Part shown: piece after piece, positions 33,346 through 45,144 of the stretch | Position numbering within the stretch: the stretch's first letter is position 1 | Layout: each line of letters opens with the position of its first letter | Source: Gonocerus acuteangulatus | Lineage: Eukaryota > Arthropoda > Insecta > Hemiptera > Coreidae | DNA length: 64,000 nt | Assembly (NCBI GenBank): GCA_946811695.1 | Contig: OX328128.1 | Location: 81,885,747 to 81,949,746, forward strand | Direction of reading: 5' to 3' | Notes under the pieces: model-generated | Seen by the model: the letters and a program-made list of their open reading frames with translations, nothing else | Database searches by the model: none | What the model was told of the DNA's origin: nothing | Translations under genes and position numbers: made by a program

Positions 33346-33402
33346 AGTTCCTTCACACCAGATTATTTCCACGCTTTCGGTAGCTCTTGCTACCATCCTC
33401 AG
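33346..33402 (-). ncRNA. Decayed hammerhead motif next to the copia half
   Basis: Minus strand CUGAGGA, perfect stem II GGTAGC/GCTACC, GAAA, but then GCGUGG in place of a short stem III and GUC. The flank ending AGACGTTTTTTCATTT touches the copia fragment. Core halves are present; the cleavage side is lost. Confidence 0.5.
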
Positions 33403-34116
33403 AACTATAATGAGTTCAGCTTCACTGCTGAGGGCTGAGAGTCAGCCCTGTGGCTTTATTATTATTGGTGTAAAAAAATGTATTGTAGTTTTCTTGAAAA
33501 TGTGAGAATATTTTTGAATTTATCTGACGAAATATCTATATTTCTTAACGATTGTATTTTTCTTTTAATCTATTCTCTCCAACAAATATATTAAAGAAAG
33601 ACTAATGTCGAAATAATTTCCTAAACTCAAGAAATAAAATAAAGCATTTTAACCTATTTTATTTTATTTCTCGGCTCCTAAGGTGCATTGGACGAAAAGC
33701 TCGGACACATGTCAACTATTTTTCGATACAGAATCACCAGAAGAAAAATGGGCCAAATCGGTGACCCCGCCGCTGTATACTCCCCTCGCAAGATTCTAAA
33801 TTTCACGAAAATATGAAAAATATTAAGTTCTTGAGCAGAAATCATCAACTAGAACAAAGGAGCAGAAAAAGAAAAAGAAAAAAACTCTGAAGAAATAGAG
33901 ATAGAATCTATTATTAAATAGAGAACGCTTTAAATATGTCATAGCCCGAGGGAAGACATTCTCCAGAATCCATAGAGGATCCTAGTATATATATAATACA
34001 CGGAGGTTATAACCCCGGCAAAGGGTTATATCTAGAATAATTCCCATAACCTCCACCTCTAGAGGTCTCTCATGCTTTCTTCAATGCTCCATAAAAAGTT
34101 TATGTTCCTCTACCTC
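33403..34116. other. Unassigned noncoding stretch
   Basis: No supported gene. ATAACCCC/GGGTTATA near 34010 is a small palindrome. Confidence 0.35.
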
Positions 34117-34172
34117 TCTCCTCTCTCTCTCTCTCTCTCTCACTCTCTCTCTCTCGCTCTCTCTCTCTCTCT
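34117..34172. repeat. (CT)n microsatellite
   Basis: CT dinucleotides with two interruptions; it generates the Arg-Glu tract of the minus frame at 34081-34497. Confidence 0.9.
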
Positions 34173-34182
34173 TCACGTAAGC

Positions 34183-34216
34183 CTGAAAAAGCCGGAGAGG
34201 AAACCGGCGAAATATA
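34183..34216 (+). ncRNA. Decayed hammerhead motif, family F type
   Basis: CUGAAAA (G8 replaced by A), stem II GCCGG/CCGGC, GAAAU, AUA. The following AAAAGAGGAGCAGCTG parallels sequence after the intact hammerhead at 44868-44901. Loss of G8 predicts no activity. Confidence 0.5.
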
Positions 34217-34590
34217 GCACTTAAAAGAGGAGCAGCTGTCTCACAAAAGAAACCTCGTTCGGAGGGCCCCTTAACTTCAACGACGACAGTGACGACAACG
34301 TTAAACAAATTTACATTCTGGCTTTGATGGCCTTCGTCGAATTCTTGATCAAATAGTAAAGATATCCGGGATGTCTTGGTATTCAATTCAATGACTTTTA
34401 TCGCAGGAGTTTGACTTAAGAAGAGTTGTAACGCAACTTGTTCCACTCCTCGCAGACGAGCCTGGAGTAAAGGCCAGTTAAGGACCCTTCTATTCACCCG
34501 ACCTCGCCCCCTGGGATATTTTTACATCCAAAGGATGAAAAAATGGTCACGGATGAAGAAACGAGGCAGGACTGTGAAAGAATTAATTGT
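34217..34590. other. Stretch with a long minus frame of doubtful coding value
   Basis: A 138-codon minus frame (34081-34497) covers this part, but its C-terminus is (CT)n-encoded and it overlaps a hammerhead relic. No domain or splice signal was found. Confidence 0.35.
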
Positions 34591-34813
34591 AGACCATGGA
34601 ACGAAAAGGGACAATGTCGAAACCTCTGAAATTTGAGTGAACTGAACGAGTGACATCTGCATGGGATATATATTAATCGTTGTTAGTTGTTGAGGAAAAG
34701 AATATTTTTCTTTAACACTGGCCCCTTTCGCAATTACGTTTACCCTGATGTCACTAGTGCAGTTCACTCAAGTTCCATAGGTTTGGACATTGGCCCTTTT
34801 TGTTCCAAGGTAC
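34591..34813. mobile_element. Palindromic MITE X
   Basis: 223 bp. CCATGGAACGAAAAGGGACA at the left pairs with GGCCCTTTTTGTTCCAAGG at the right. The arms continue for about 75 bp through GAGTGAACTG and GTGACATC. Confidence 0.7.
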
Positions 34814-34947
34814 AGATCAACAAATAAACGTTTTCAGAAGGCAACCGTAAACACTATTAAACGGAATTAAATTCATATATAATCAATCTATAATACAAAC
34901 AATAGAAATATGTTATAACAATAACACTGGCACACAAAATAAAAACA

Positions 34948-35358
34948 AAGTCCTATTTTCCAAACACACCATACATATATTCTTATGTATTTCCACATGC
35001 TTAATCCGGGGTCTGTTTCACCCCATCGTTTCAAAATCAAGGTCATTTCAAGGACAAATAAGTATATTTTGCGAAAATTAATCTTTGACTCCAGATTTAT
35101 TTTTTGCTAAATAAACATATTTGTCCTTGAAATGACTTTGATTTTGCGCCGATGGTGTAGACCTCGGATTCGAATTCAGCGACCCTCAAAACCATGAAAG
35201 CTCTAATTATTCCTTCATAAACGACTTCATACGAAATTTGACCTTCAAATGTTCTTAAACCGGTCGTGCTGGGGTAAAACGGACTACGGAATAAGATTCA
35301 GCGTGTCGAAATACAGAAGAATATATGTATTGTGTCTTTGGAAAATACCACTTTAAAA
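34948..35358. mobile_element. Palindromic MITE Y
   Basis: About 410 bp with two nested arm pairs: ATTTTCCAAACACACCATAC with its complement near 35340, and AATCCGGGGTCTGTTTCACC plus TCATTTCAAGGACAAATA with complements at 35105-35175. Confidence 0.65.
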
Positions 35359-35635
35359 AAAAAAAAAAAAATGTATGTGACTAGATATTTAATTTACCTA
35401 CATTTTAACGTCCATTTCTCAGAATTTTAGGACGGGTTATCTATAGGTCATCACCCTTTTCAAGCCAGGATAAATATTTAATTATTCTCAAGTTCATGTA
35501 TGCGAACATTAGCACACACAAAGAAACAGAATTTTAATGAAGCGAACAAATCCAACAAAATGTTTTTGAAGAATATGTAGTTGTATAGTGACAAAAGGAG
35601 AAATAAGTGGTAATGATAAAGAGTTGATAACTCAC

Positions 35636-35767
35636 CATATCTGATATCCTTATCATTAGGAATGTTTCCGTTGGGTTCCAGACGGTCGAGGAACTCATCG
35701 GAGTAACCGTTAAACGGGAGTTTCGTGGTCTTCGATTTCGAGTCGTCCGGTTCGTCCTTAGAAATAG
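35636..35767 (-). CDS. Internal coding exon of an unidentified host gene
   Basis: A 132-bp exon on the minus strand. Upstream is a good 3' splice site: CTAAT branch-like word, then TTTTCTTTTTTGTTTACAG ending at 35768. Downstream is a consensus donor, G|GTGAGT (complement of 35630-35635). The only open phase across it encodes 43 whole codons, beginning ISKDEPDDSKSKTTKLPFNG and ending NIPNDKDIRYG. It is phase 1 at both ends, so it could be skipped without a frameshift. The peptide is hydrophilic and acidic, with no cysteine or membrane segment. G+C is visibly higher than in the flanks. I do not recognise the protein. The surrounding frame at 35478-35777 includes intron and has a false start. 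Confidence 0.7.
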
Positions 35768-36574
35768 CTGTAAACAAAAAAGAAAATATACATTAGTATG
35801 TAAATACAGGTGGAGTTCTTAGGGATATTTCAGAAAAATAAATTCGGATGATATGAGATAATGTAAAAAGATGGTATTTTGAGAAATAATCGACAGCACA
35901 AATTGTTTAGAGAACTAGTATATATGAATTGTATTCTTACCACAAAATTATTTTACTAAATATATGTATATTTATACTAAATAGTGTATATTTTGTGTAA
36001 TTGTGATGATATTTGTTGCAACAATATTATCTTTAGTTTATCAAATACTTCCTTAATGATTTCCAGGTGCCTGGTTATAAAAAAATTGATTCACCACCCC
36101 CAGGCACGGCGGAAAGCCCATACTAAATTAGATTCCCACTGGTTACTTCTCCAAAAACTGATGAGCTGTCCTAAAACTTTGAGTTATATACAAACTCACG
36201 TTAAAATTTAAATAACTAAACAATCTTTAATTTATCATCCGACGCCTCAACGGCCAATATCTTTGAGATTTCTACACCTCAGGGAATCACCAAGTGTATC
36301 GGAGAAATATTTCTTGACAATCAATAGCCATAAAAAGGTAATAAGGAGTCGCGTGCGAAGCCACGTGTAACACCAACTTCTACAAAAGACAGCGAATATA
36401 TCCTGAGTTAATTGCCGAATTGAAGAGAAGGGATTTGTAGAGAAACGACGAAATGGACCAGTGAGTGAGGTAGTGCTTATTGCAGGAAACGGCTGATAGA
36501 GTGCACTACTGGGAGCAGTAACTCAAGATTAGTAGGAACTGGTTCTCATCAGGGGGGTTCGTCAAACACTCACA
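35768..36574. other. Probable intron sequence
   Basis: Sequence upstream of the exon on its own strand; contains the branch point and polypyrimidine tract (35768-35800). No further exon recognised. Confidence 0.45.
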
Positions 36575-37565
36575 GCAACTAACACAGGTAGAAGGAACGG
36601 TCAAATAGAGTTCTCGAGTCTGGTTCAGGAATCCTGGGGATTCGTTCATTTTAGGGCCTATTGAATACTACACATGTAGAAGGATCGGTCTAATACTCTA
36701 CTCGATTCTAGTTCAGGGGTTATTGGGATTTGTTCATTTCAGGACCTACGTAATACACCTGTAGAACGAACGGTCTAAAACGCTTCTCGATTCTACTTCA
36801 GGGCACATTGGATTCGTTCATTTCAGGGCCTTCTGAATACAACACAGGTACGTAGAAGGATCGCTCTAATATTCTTCTCCAGTCTAGTTCAGGGGTTCTT
36901 GTGATTCGTTAATTTCAGGACGTTCTGAATACAACACATGTAGAAGGATCGCTCTAATATTCTTCTCCAGTCTAGTTCAGGGGTTCTTGTGATTCGTTAA
37001 TTTCAGGACGTTCTGAATACAACACATGTAGAAGGATCGCTCTAATATTCTTCTCCAGTCTAGTTCAGGGGTTCTTGTGATTCGTTAATTTCAGGACGTT
37101 CTGAATACAACACATGTAGAAGGATCGGTCTAATATTCTTCTCCAGTCTAGTTCAGGGGTTATTAGGATTCGTTAATTTCAGGACGTTCTGAATACAACA
37201 CATGTAGAAGGATCGGTCTAATATTCTTCTCCAGTCTAGTTCAGGGGTTATTAGGATTCGTTAATTTCAGGACGTTCTGAATACAACACCTGTAGAAGAA
37301 ACGGTCTCATACGCTTCTCGAGTCTACTTTAGGGGACATTAGATTCGTTCATTTCAGGGCCTTCCGAAAACAACACATGTAGAAGGATCGGTCTAATATT
37401 GGTCTCTAGTCTAGTTCAGGGGTTCTTGGGTCATATTCATTTCAGGAAGTTCTGAATTCAACACCTGTAGATGGATCGGTCTAATATTGGTCTCTAGTCT
37501 AGATCTGGGGTTCTTGTTATTTGTTCATTTCAGGACGTTCTGTATGCAACACCTGTAGAAGGAAC
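36575..37565. repeat. 88-bp satellite, about 11 units
   Basis: Units with AACACATGTAGAAGGATCGG, TCTAGTTCAGGGGTT and TTCAGGACGTTCTGAATAC. Starts at 36933, 37021, 37109, 37197 and 37285 are exactly 88 bp apart; outer units are more diverged. The frame at 37521-37727 is not supported. Confidence 0.9.
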
Positions 37566-38321
37566 AGCCAAATACACTTCTCGAGTCTACTTCAGGGGTC
37601 TTTGGGTCACAGATGTCTCTTCGATTCCAGCCACTGGTCGGAGCAGAAGGGACCTTGTGTAGGCCACTTTCAATATCATCTTCGCGTCCTTCTGACGTTA
37701 ATTGAGGATGAAGTTGGGAGACGTTGAGCACATCATCCTTCATATTGTATCATATTAACAAATGTATTCATATAAAGAATGTACTAATCAACAAATAAAT
37801 CATTGCTATTCTAATATGAGAAAAAAAGTAGGAAGTCTGATATTTAGGACAAAAGTATTATTATATTTGTTCAAACTGTATACAACTTGTTTCAGACCCT
37901 TATAGTGAACGTGTCGTTTTGGCGTAACGTTCACGATAGCGGGCGAAGACCTAACAGCTGAAGGATAGAACCAACAGCCGGGTCAATAACCTAGAATCAT
38001 CACAAATAGAAGTAAATGACAGGTGGATGAACTTGTTTGGAAAACGGGTTTCCTAAATAATAAACACACACTAAGTAAACAAAAATTCGTAAGGCAGATA
38101 AATTTTCTATCAGCAGCCCAGAAGGCAAAGTCAAGACAATGGAGGATGAAGTAGCTACTTGACGAAGCCGCCAGCACTCGAAGCAGTGTTTGGATAGGAC
38201 TTGGTGGCAAAACACTTCGCCTATATCAAGTATCCATTTATCCTACAAAAACATAGCCTAAAATAATCTTGCTCAACTTGTAAGCTTCGAGGAGTAAGAG
38301 TTATGTACAAAAGATTATAGA

Positions 38322-38323
<2 letters not shown>
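37566..38323. other. Unassigned noncoding stretch
   Basis: Two overlapping minus frames near 38000-38215 lack domain evidence. Confidence 0.35.

Positions 38324-38378
<55 letters not shown>
38324..38378. repeat. (AT)n microsatellite
   Basis: About 27 dinucleotides. Confidence 0.95.
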
Positions 38379-38382
<4 letters not shown>

Positions 38383-39784
38383 GGCATATATCTTATAAAA
38401 ATTAAATGATTATTGGGACCTGAAGCTGTGCCTGAATTTACTAAATCTTATTCTAAGCACGTTTCTCGATGGATATTCTTCATATTGTAAACAGAAGTAA
38501 TTATTCAGCTGCCAGGTTCGCCATGTATAGATTTACATGAACATTTTTTATGTAGCGTTGAAATAATTTACTAATAACGACATTGTGTGAAATACTGTTA
38601 TACTGATGACGCCGGGTATTACTAGAAATAGCAAAGAAAGGATTATTTAATATTTGACCATTAATATTTATAAGAAATCGATAATAATTTAAAAGGGTGA
38701 GAAGAAAATAAGTTCCAAATAGTAAAATAATGACCACAACTTCCCGTAGAATTGGCAATAAAATTCGAAGAGGGTAACGTAAGTGATAATAAACATAAAG
38801 CTAAATGGAAACAGAGCTAGCGAATGCTAATGTAAGAATAGAAGGAATTTATGGAAAGGAAGGAAATAGCGGGGAAACGGTCCGCCATTGTATTGTAGAT
38901 AGCGGGAGTTGATTTATCCGGCTCGGAGGACCAAAATATTGTGAGGGCGCACTTAACCTCAATCTCTCATTCACTTACTTTAATTTATCATGCGTCCGCA
39001 CGAACCTTCAAGTGCCTCAAAGACCAGGGTTATGGGTCACTGAGAGCACAGTAGGATGTATGTCAATACTGGATTTGATGCTTGCTACACAAGTTCTTAC
39101 AACGTCAAACTATTTTTGAATTTGGTAGCCTAATATGATGGAAGAGATCGTCCGAACCTCTATTAGACTGCTATTGGGAAATGATGGTTTGATTATTTCA
39201 TTGCTGCTGCCAATAGTAGGAGATCTAGGAGTCATCAACGAAAAGGTTAAACTCCAATGGCTTTTTAAGGCACCCTTAAGTGGGTGGAAAAGTCAGGGTT
39301 GAATCACCACGAACAGATCATTGGCGACAGTCAACCATCTTATTGGATTCCGACAGTCACAGAACTTCTTACTGGAGGAACTCCTACGTTCTTAGGTCTA
39401 TCGACTTCCATCGTGCTGCTGTCCTAGGAAAGAGACCTTAACGATGGTTTGCTTCTTCCAACGCTGTTATTGAGATCTAGATGTCACCATCAGCAAGGTT
39501 AAGCTTCAAGCCATTCAGTGATGAGTGCATTGCACTTACCGTTTCCATGGTCACTAAACAGAACGACCAAGGCCAATAGGAGATTGACAAATATCTGATT
39601 GGGCATAATTCGGACAACCTCTTACCACTTTAAGGAACATAGACCTACCTTCTTTAGAATATAATCCTGCATATATAGATAGGCAACGGATGGAATATTC
39701 TCTATTAAGGTGTGATATTTAATGCTCTGGGAACTTTTTTGTTCCAAGGACCGGACAGTCTTTGATGAGATGACCAAAATAAAG
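38379..39784. other. Unassigned stretch, possibly single-copy
   Basis: No repeats shared in the window. 39170-39300 and 39400-39530 look like two diverged copies (both have ...GATGGTTTG..., GAGATCTAG, AAGGTTAA.CT). No coding exon recognised. Confidence 0.4.
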
Positions 39785-40156
39785 TGCAGTAAACTTCCTT
39801 TAATCCGGCATCCTATGGTCCGGCACGCTTGATATTCAGGCACGGCAGGCGTATCAAGGCCTAACACGAAAAGTGCGCCTCTACAGTTCTTATGCATCAA
39901 TTCCTCGAAATCCCCACCCCACCAACCCCGTGGTGCCTGACGAGGTCGTAGAAAAATTTCCTGAAACCCTCTCTCTTTTCAGAAAAAGGCAGTATAATTC
40001 TAGCAGTGTGAAATTTTATTTTAGTCATTTCGCATTATGTATGTATTAGTATTATAGTCCACATTTCGTTTAATTTTTACCTCTATTCATTTTTTTCTAC
40101 ATAGATCCGATAATTCTCAATGTTTGCTAATTAGAGGATTAGAGGAAGTTTACTGC
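39785..40156. mobile_element. pogo-like MITE
   Basis: 372 bp with inverted ends TGCAGTAAACTTCC(T/C)TTAATC and an internal CCGGCATCCTATGGTCCGGC near the left. Such ends fit pogo/Tigger elements. Flanks are TG...CA, not a clear TA duplication. Confidence 0.6.
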
Positions 40157-40742
40157 ACCAATATTGATGAATCTTGCAAATATTGTATGGTTCTTCAGGA
40201 GACTTCCTTCTTCTTATCGCCATAAATTAAGCGGTCGCCTAGCAATCCATTCTTTCTGAAGCTAAGTGCTTTTAAAACCTCAAAAGAAGAAATTGTCTGA
40301 TTGGAAGGAAATCCAATAGCGTAAACGAGAGCAAATCTTCCGAAAGAGGACTATAACAGAAATAGGATTGACATAAAGAGGTTACGGGAGAAGAAGCCGA
40401 AGCTAACCAGATCAAGGAAAGTACCGAGCAAGTCCCCATGAGACGCTTCGAGCGCCATCTAGTAGGCAATTAGTCAAACCCTCATTGGTTCCGCTCCACT
40501 GCCTTCTTGATCGAAATCCGTTTAGTTCCTGCTGGATGGACGCGGCTTCATTCCCTAAGGGTCGTCGGGGTTCGGTACTCGTGTCTTCTACGTCCGGTAG
40601 TCCGAACAATTAAACACAGAGGAGTGGTACCTTTTTTGTGGGAGGAATCAAGCTTTTACAGCGACATTTTCCTAATGAAAAGGATTTACCAATGCAAATT
40701 CCAGCAGCCTCCATGAGATTTCTCTGAAAATCCTCATCCTAG
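40157..40742. other. Unassigned stretch
   Basis: Fairly balanced base composition at 40330-40640 but frames on both strands are short and lack motifs. Confidence 0.35.
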
Positions 40743-40836
40743 TTAGCACCTTCCTCCAAAGGAAAGTAGGTATTAAGGTTGCACTCATGACGTAATTTTT
40801 GAAAAAATGTCTTCAACTCTTTATCGATGCTACCTA

Positions 40837-40872
<36 letters not shown>

Positions 40873-40967
40873 TATAGCAAGACTGCTTTAACGACCCCAT
40901 GCTTCCTAAGATATAAAAGAATTTAGATATTTTGGGGCATCTAAAAGAATAAATAATATATATATAC

Positions 40968-41030
<63 letters not shown>

Positions 41031-41033
<3 letters not shown>

Positions 41034-42388
41034 GGTGTCCCGTAAATGTCTAGTCATATTGTGAGAGGTGATAGAGGACCCTTAGGGGAACAAAAAATGT
41101 TATGTGACGATTTTCCGAATTCTCGCCCATAAGGGAGAAAACGTCGTTTTATTGTTTCATCGAGACAAACGTGGTTTTTAGAAGAAAATGTATTCAAATT
41201 CGTTATCTAGGTAAAAATAATAATTTTTGAGGTTAATGTATGGTTGGGTTTCCTTAATGGCCGCCTCCTGGACCCAGTATTAGTTACCGGTATTAATAAA
41301 CTCAAAATAAATGAGTATTATATTTATTTACTGTTTTAGGCATTTTTTTTATATTCGTGGAAGTAATTTTTTTTATTGTTTTAAGAAAATATTTACTTCA
41401 TATTTATGTAAACATTTATAAAAATAAATATTTCTCTTCAGCTTTTTGAATAAACTGAAGAAAAAAAAGTCCGTCACGCAGGAGCTGCATAACTAAGCAC
41501 TTTCCTCAGAATTTGGGTAGTGCAGACTGCTTTCCAGAACAATTTGCTTAAAATATCCTACATAAATAAAATAAAAACATGAGTAGTTCTCTTTTAAATT
41601 TGTAATGAGTAACTGATCAATTATTAATTTGCTTCCAGAGTTATGTTTACACATGGTACCTATTACACTACGTAATAAATACAAAAAACCTCATATTATC
41701 GTATTTTGATCTAACGCAGGAACAGGATACAGTCACTCTAGTGGTAGAAAGCGCTCCTTGCGGCGGCTTTGTGATCCTACGTCTGGCGGGCTTTTCTATT
41801 GAAATATATTACAAATTAAACCCCCGCTTTCCGATTGACCGATTCAGCTCATTTTTACAACACTTCTTTCTCATGAGTTACCCACGACGCGTATCGTATG
41901 ATATACCGCGTTTCGTTACAATACAGCAGAAATTACGACCGGTATGAGTATATTAGGAATTTGGGTCCGGGGTAAACCCCCGGGTTCTAATGAACCGATT
42001 TATTTTAATTTTACAACACATATTTACCTGTGGATTACCACTACGAATCATGAGTTTCGTCGAAATATACCAAAAATCACGGCTGGTAGTGGCGAATTGC
42101 TATTGTGGGTCCGGAGTAAACCCCCCCTTCTAGTGAACCGATTTAGTTCATTTTTATATCTCACTTTTCTCTCTATATTACCACTACGAATACCAAGTTT
42201 CGTTGAAATATAACAAATATTACGGCTGACATAGTCAAATTAGTGTTTTGGGTTCGGGGTAAGCCCCCCCCCCTTCCGGTGGACCGACTTTGGTGGTTAA
42301 CGAACTCGTTCAATCGTTTGCTAATTGAATCCTATATACCAAGTTTCGTGACGAAAAAACAAAAACTCTGGCCGCTATCGTGTTAACA

Positions 42389-42486
<98 letters not shown>

Positions 42487-43081
42487 TATATATAAATTTT
42501 AACGGGGGTCATTTTCGGTGTCTACTAGGTAGGAAATTTCGTCATGAGTCCAACCTCAATAGCTACTTTCCTTCGGAGGAAAGTGCTAATATAATTTTCT
42601 TTTCACAGATCCATGTTTTTTTATAAACTTTTGTTCGTAAATCGTTCAAATACTTCAATAACACAGGATTGTGATACATGAATGGAAAGCTGGTTAAATG
42701 AGGAAGTTCTTCTGAAACCCGGAAATCTCATATCCTGCCCATTGAGGAGTAATGCTGGAAAGAAATATCAAGAAAATGTCAGGAAATTTAGAATAGCATT
42801 CTTTTGGTAAGATAGACATACTTACATTCATTCATTTTTACGTTTACTCCCAACTAGTCTTATAGTAAATGTACTCAGCTTTCGATTGGTTTCACACCCT
42901 TTCTAGTAGAACCCCTTGGGACGGAGCTACAACGATTATTCTTCTAAAAACCACGTTGGTCTCGATAAAACAATAAAACGACGTTTTCTCCCTTATTTGC
43001 GAGAATTCGGAAAATCGTCATAGAACATTTTTTGTTCCCCCAAGGGTCCTCTATCACCTCCCACAATATGACTTGGGGGAG

Positions 43082-43082
<1 letters not shown>
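41031..43082. mobile_element. Family E element with about 130-bp inverted ends, carrying D4
   Basis: GTCATATTGTGAGAGGTGAT at 41054 and the following 120 bases (CGATTTTCCGAATTCTCGCC, AACGTCGTTTTATTGTTT) recur inverted at 42945-43072. The left side begins CAGGGTGTCCCGTAAATG. Between the arms lies family D copy 4. No transposase seen. Confidence 0.75.
41468..42589 (+). mobile_element. Helentron-like element, family D copy 4 (complete)
   Basis: The most complete plus-strand copy, 1122 bp: start GTCCGTCACGCAGGAGCTGC; AAGCACTTTCCTCAGAA 30 bp inside; GTGGTAGAAAGCGCTCCTTG; three inner units of about 145 bp each with an ACCGATT...TTTCGT...ACGGC...GGGTCCGG layout and poly-C end; GTGTTAACAGACATATAT leading into (AT)n 42390-42493; 3' block with hairpin ACTTTCCT/AGGAAAGT and GCTAA. 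No protein is encoded. Confidence 0.8.
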
Positions 43083-43145
<63 letters not shown>

Positions 43146-43828
43146 TGTGTGTGTCGGTTAACACGATAGCGGCCAGAGTTTTTGTTTTTTCGTCACGAAA
43201 CTTGGTATACAGCGTTCAATTAATAAACGATTGAACGAGTTCGTAAACCACCAAAATCGCTACAACGGAAGGGGGGTTTACCCAAAACACTTATTTGACA
43301 ATGCCAGCCGTAATTTTTGTTGTATTTCGGCGAAACTCGGTATTCGTAGTGGTCATCTACAGAGAAAAATGTGTTGTAAAAATAAACTAAATCGGTTCAT
43401 TAGAAGGGGGGGTTTACTCCGGACACAAATTACTAATATACTCATACCGGGCGTAATTTATGCGGCATTGTAACGAAACTTTGTATACGTCGTGGGTAAT
43501 TCATTAGAAAGAAGTGTTGTAAAAATGAGCTAAATCGGTCTATCGGAAAGGGGGGTTTACTTTGTACTATATTTCAATAGAATAGGCCGCCAGAAGTAGG
43601 TTCACAAAGCCGCCGCTAGGAGCGCTTTCTACCACTAGGGGGAAGTCCCCCTACAGTCCTGTATCCTCTTCCTGCGTCAGTTCAAAAGACGAAAATATGA
43701 AGTTATTCTGTATTTATTAAGTTCATGTTTTTATTTTATTTATATAGTTTTTTTTTTAAAGAAAATTATTCAGGAATGCAATCTACACTACCTTAATCTC
43801 CTGCAGCTCCTGCGTGACGGACTTTTAT

Positions 43829-44394
43829 TTTTTTGTCTCTGCCTATCTTTTTATTGTGTTTATATAATGGGTTACAAAAATCATCAGAGGAGTTATCTTT
43901 ACAAGTGGTTTATTAACAGTCCCCGAATAGCAGAAAGCTCCCGAGACACAGAGAACGTCTACTAGATTACTTAAATAAAGGGAGAATGTCAAATCTAGAA
44001 GAGGGAAATAAAGAAAAAGGCAATTTCCCCAGTTTTGTGGTTGAAGGAACTTCAAAGGACTTCCGCTCTACATCAAAGGATAATTACTTTCTTAGCCGTT
44101 TATATTGTATTCGCTTGACATTTCTGATTTTATCCCAGTCCTAATGTACCGGTGTTAGGTACTATTTCAGTACTAACCTCTAACTAGTATTTATCAAAAA
44201 GTTGTTCGCTAGTTACTGAAACAACTAACCCTAGTTAAATCAGCTAGTTAATTATAGATTAAATACAACTTGAGTTATTGTTTTCAGTAGGTGGTACATT
44301 GGTTGGGTTACTATAGATCTAAGGCGAAGCAGAAGTCTTTGAAAGCACTGAACCATCCTCAAGTAGAAATACAATAGACAAGAGAATTGATAAA
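43829..44394. other. Unassigned noncoding stretch
   Basis: No gene recognised; GTTAGGTACTA/TAGTAACC words near 44155-44270 are locally repetitive. Confidence 0.35.
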
Positions 44395-44726
44395 ACGTCC
44401 GTCACGCATGGGCTGCATAACTAAACACTTACCTCAGACATTAGGTAGTGTAGTCTCCATTCCTGAATAATTTCCTTTAAATAACCTTTCTAAATAAAAT
44501 AAAAGCATGAATAGTTCTCCTCTTATACATTTCTAATGAGAAACTCAATCAAATTATTTTAATTATTTTTTTTTTAATTAATTTCATTGCAGAGTTTCTT
44601 GTATGCTTGGTACTAAACTACTTAATAAATACACGAAAACATCACATTTTCGTCGGAGTGAGGAACGGGATACAGCACCCCTAGCGGTAGCCGTGAGAAG
44701 TAATGTCATTCACTGGAAAGTAAAAC

Positions 44727-44783
<57 letters not shown>

Positions 44784-44786
<3 letters not shown>

Positions 44787-45144
44787 TTAGATTGCATCGC
44801 TGGGGTTCATATGTATGGTTTGTGAAACGGCTTCTTTCTCCAGCGGTGTCGCTCCTCTCGCTTTCGCAATATTTCGTCGGGTTCGTCTCCGACTTCATCA
44901 GGCTTCCCTATGAATAGGGCTCGAGGACTTTCTGCTTAGTTCATCAGTCGTCCGTTTGGGCCGGTGGTCGTCTTCAGTCCATGGTTTCTTCTCTATCCTC
45001 TTTAGGGTGGGCCGCCAAATGTCCGGGCCGACAATTCCGGGTCGAAACCATTCCCTTGACAACCACCAAGGACGACACCAAGTCGGAGAGGAACTCGACG
45101 AAATATTGCGACACCGCTAGAGAAAGAAGTCGTCCCACAAACCA

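Larger units (their letters stand above)
40743..43828 (-). mobile_element. Helentron-like element, family D copy 5, split by family E
   Basis: Minus orientation. The 3' block lies at 40743-40836 (TTAGCACCTTCCTCCAAAGG...CTACCTAG). The rest lies at 43140-43828, from GGTTAACACGATAGCGGCCA to CTCCTGCGTGACGGAC. The two parts abut (AT)n tracts and complement each other, so they are one element opened at its microsatellite by a 2-kb family E insertion. Confidence 0.75.

Noticed and set aside
34081..34497. 138-codon minus frame as a gene
   Set aside because: C-terminus is (CT)n-encoded, it overlaps a hammerhead relic, and it lacks motifs.
36575..37565. CRISPR-like array
   Set aside because: Units are contiguous 88-bp tandem copies without unique spacers; the genome is eukaryotic. 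The same applies to the other satellites.
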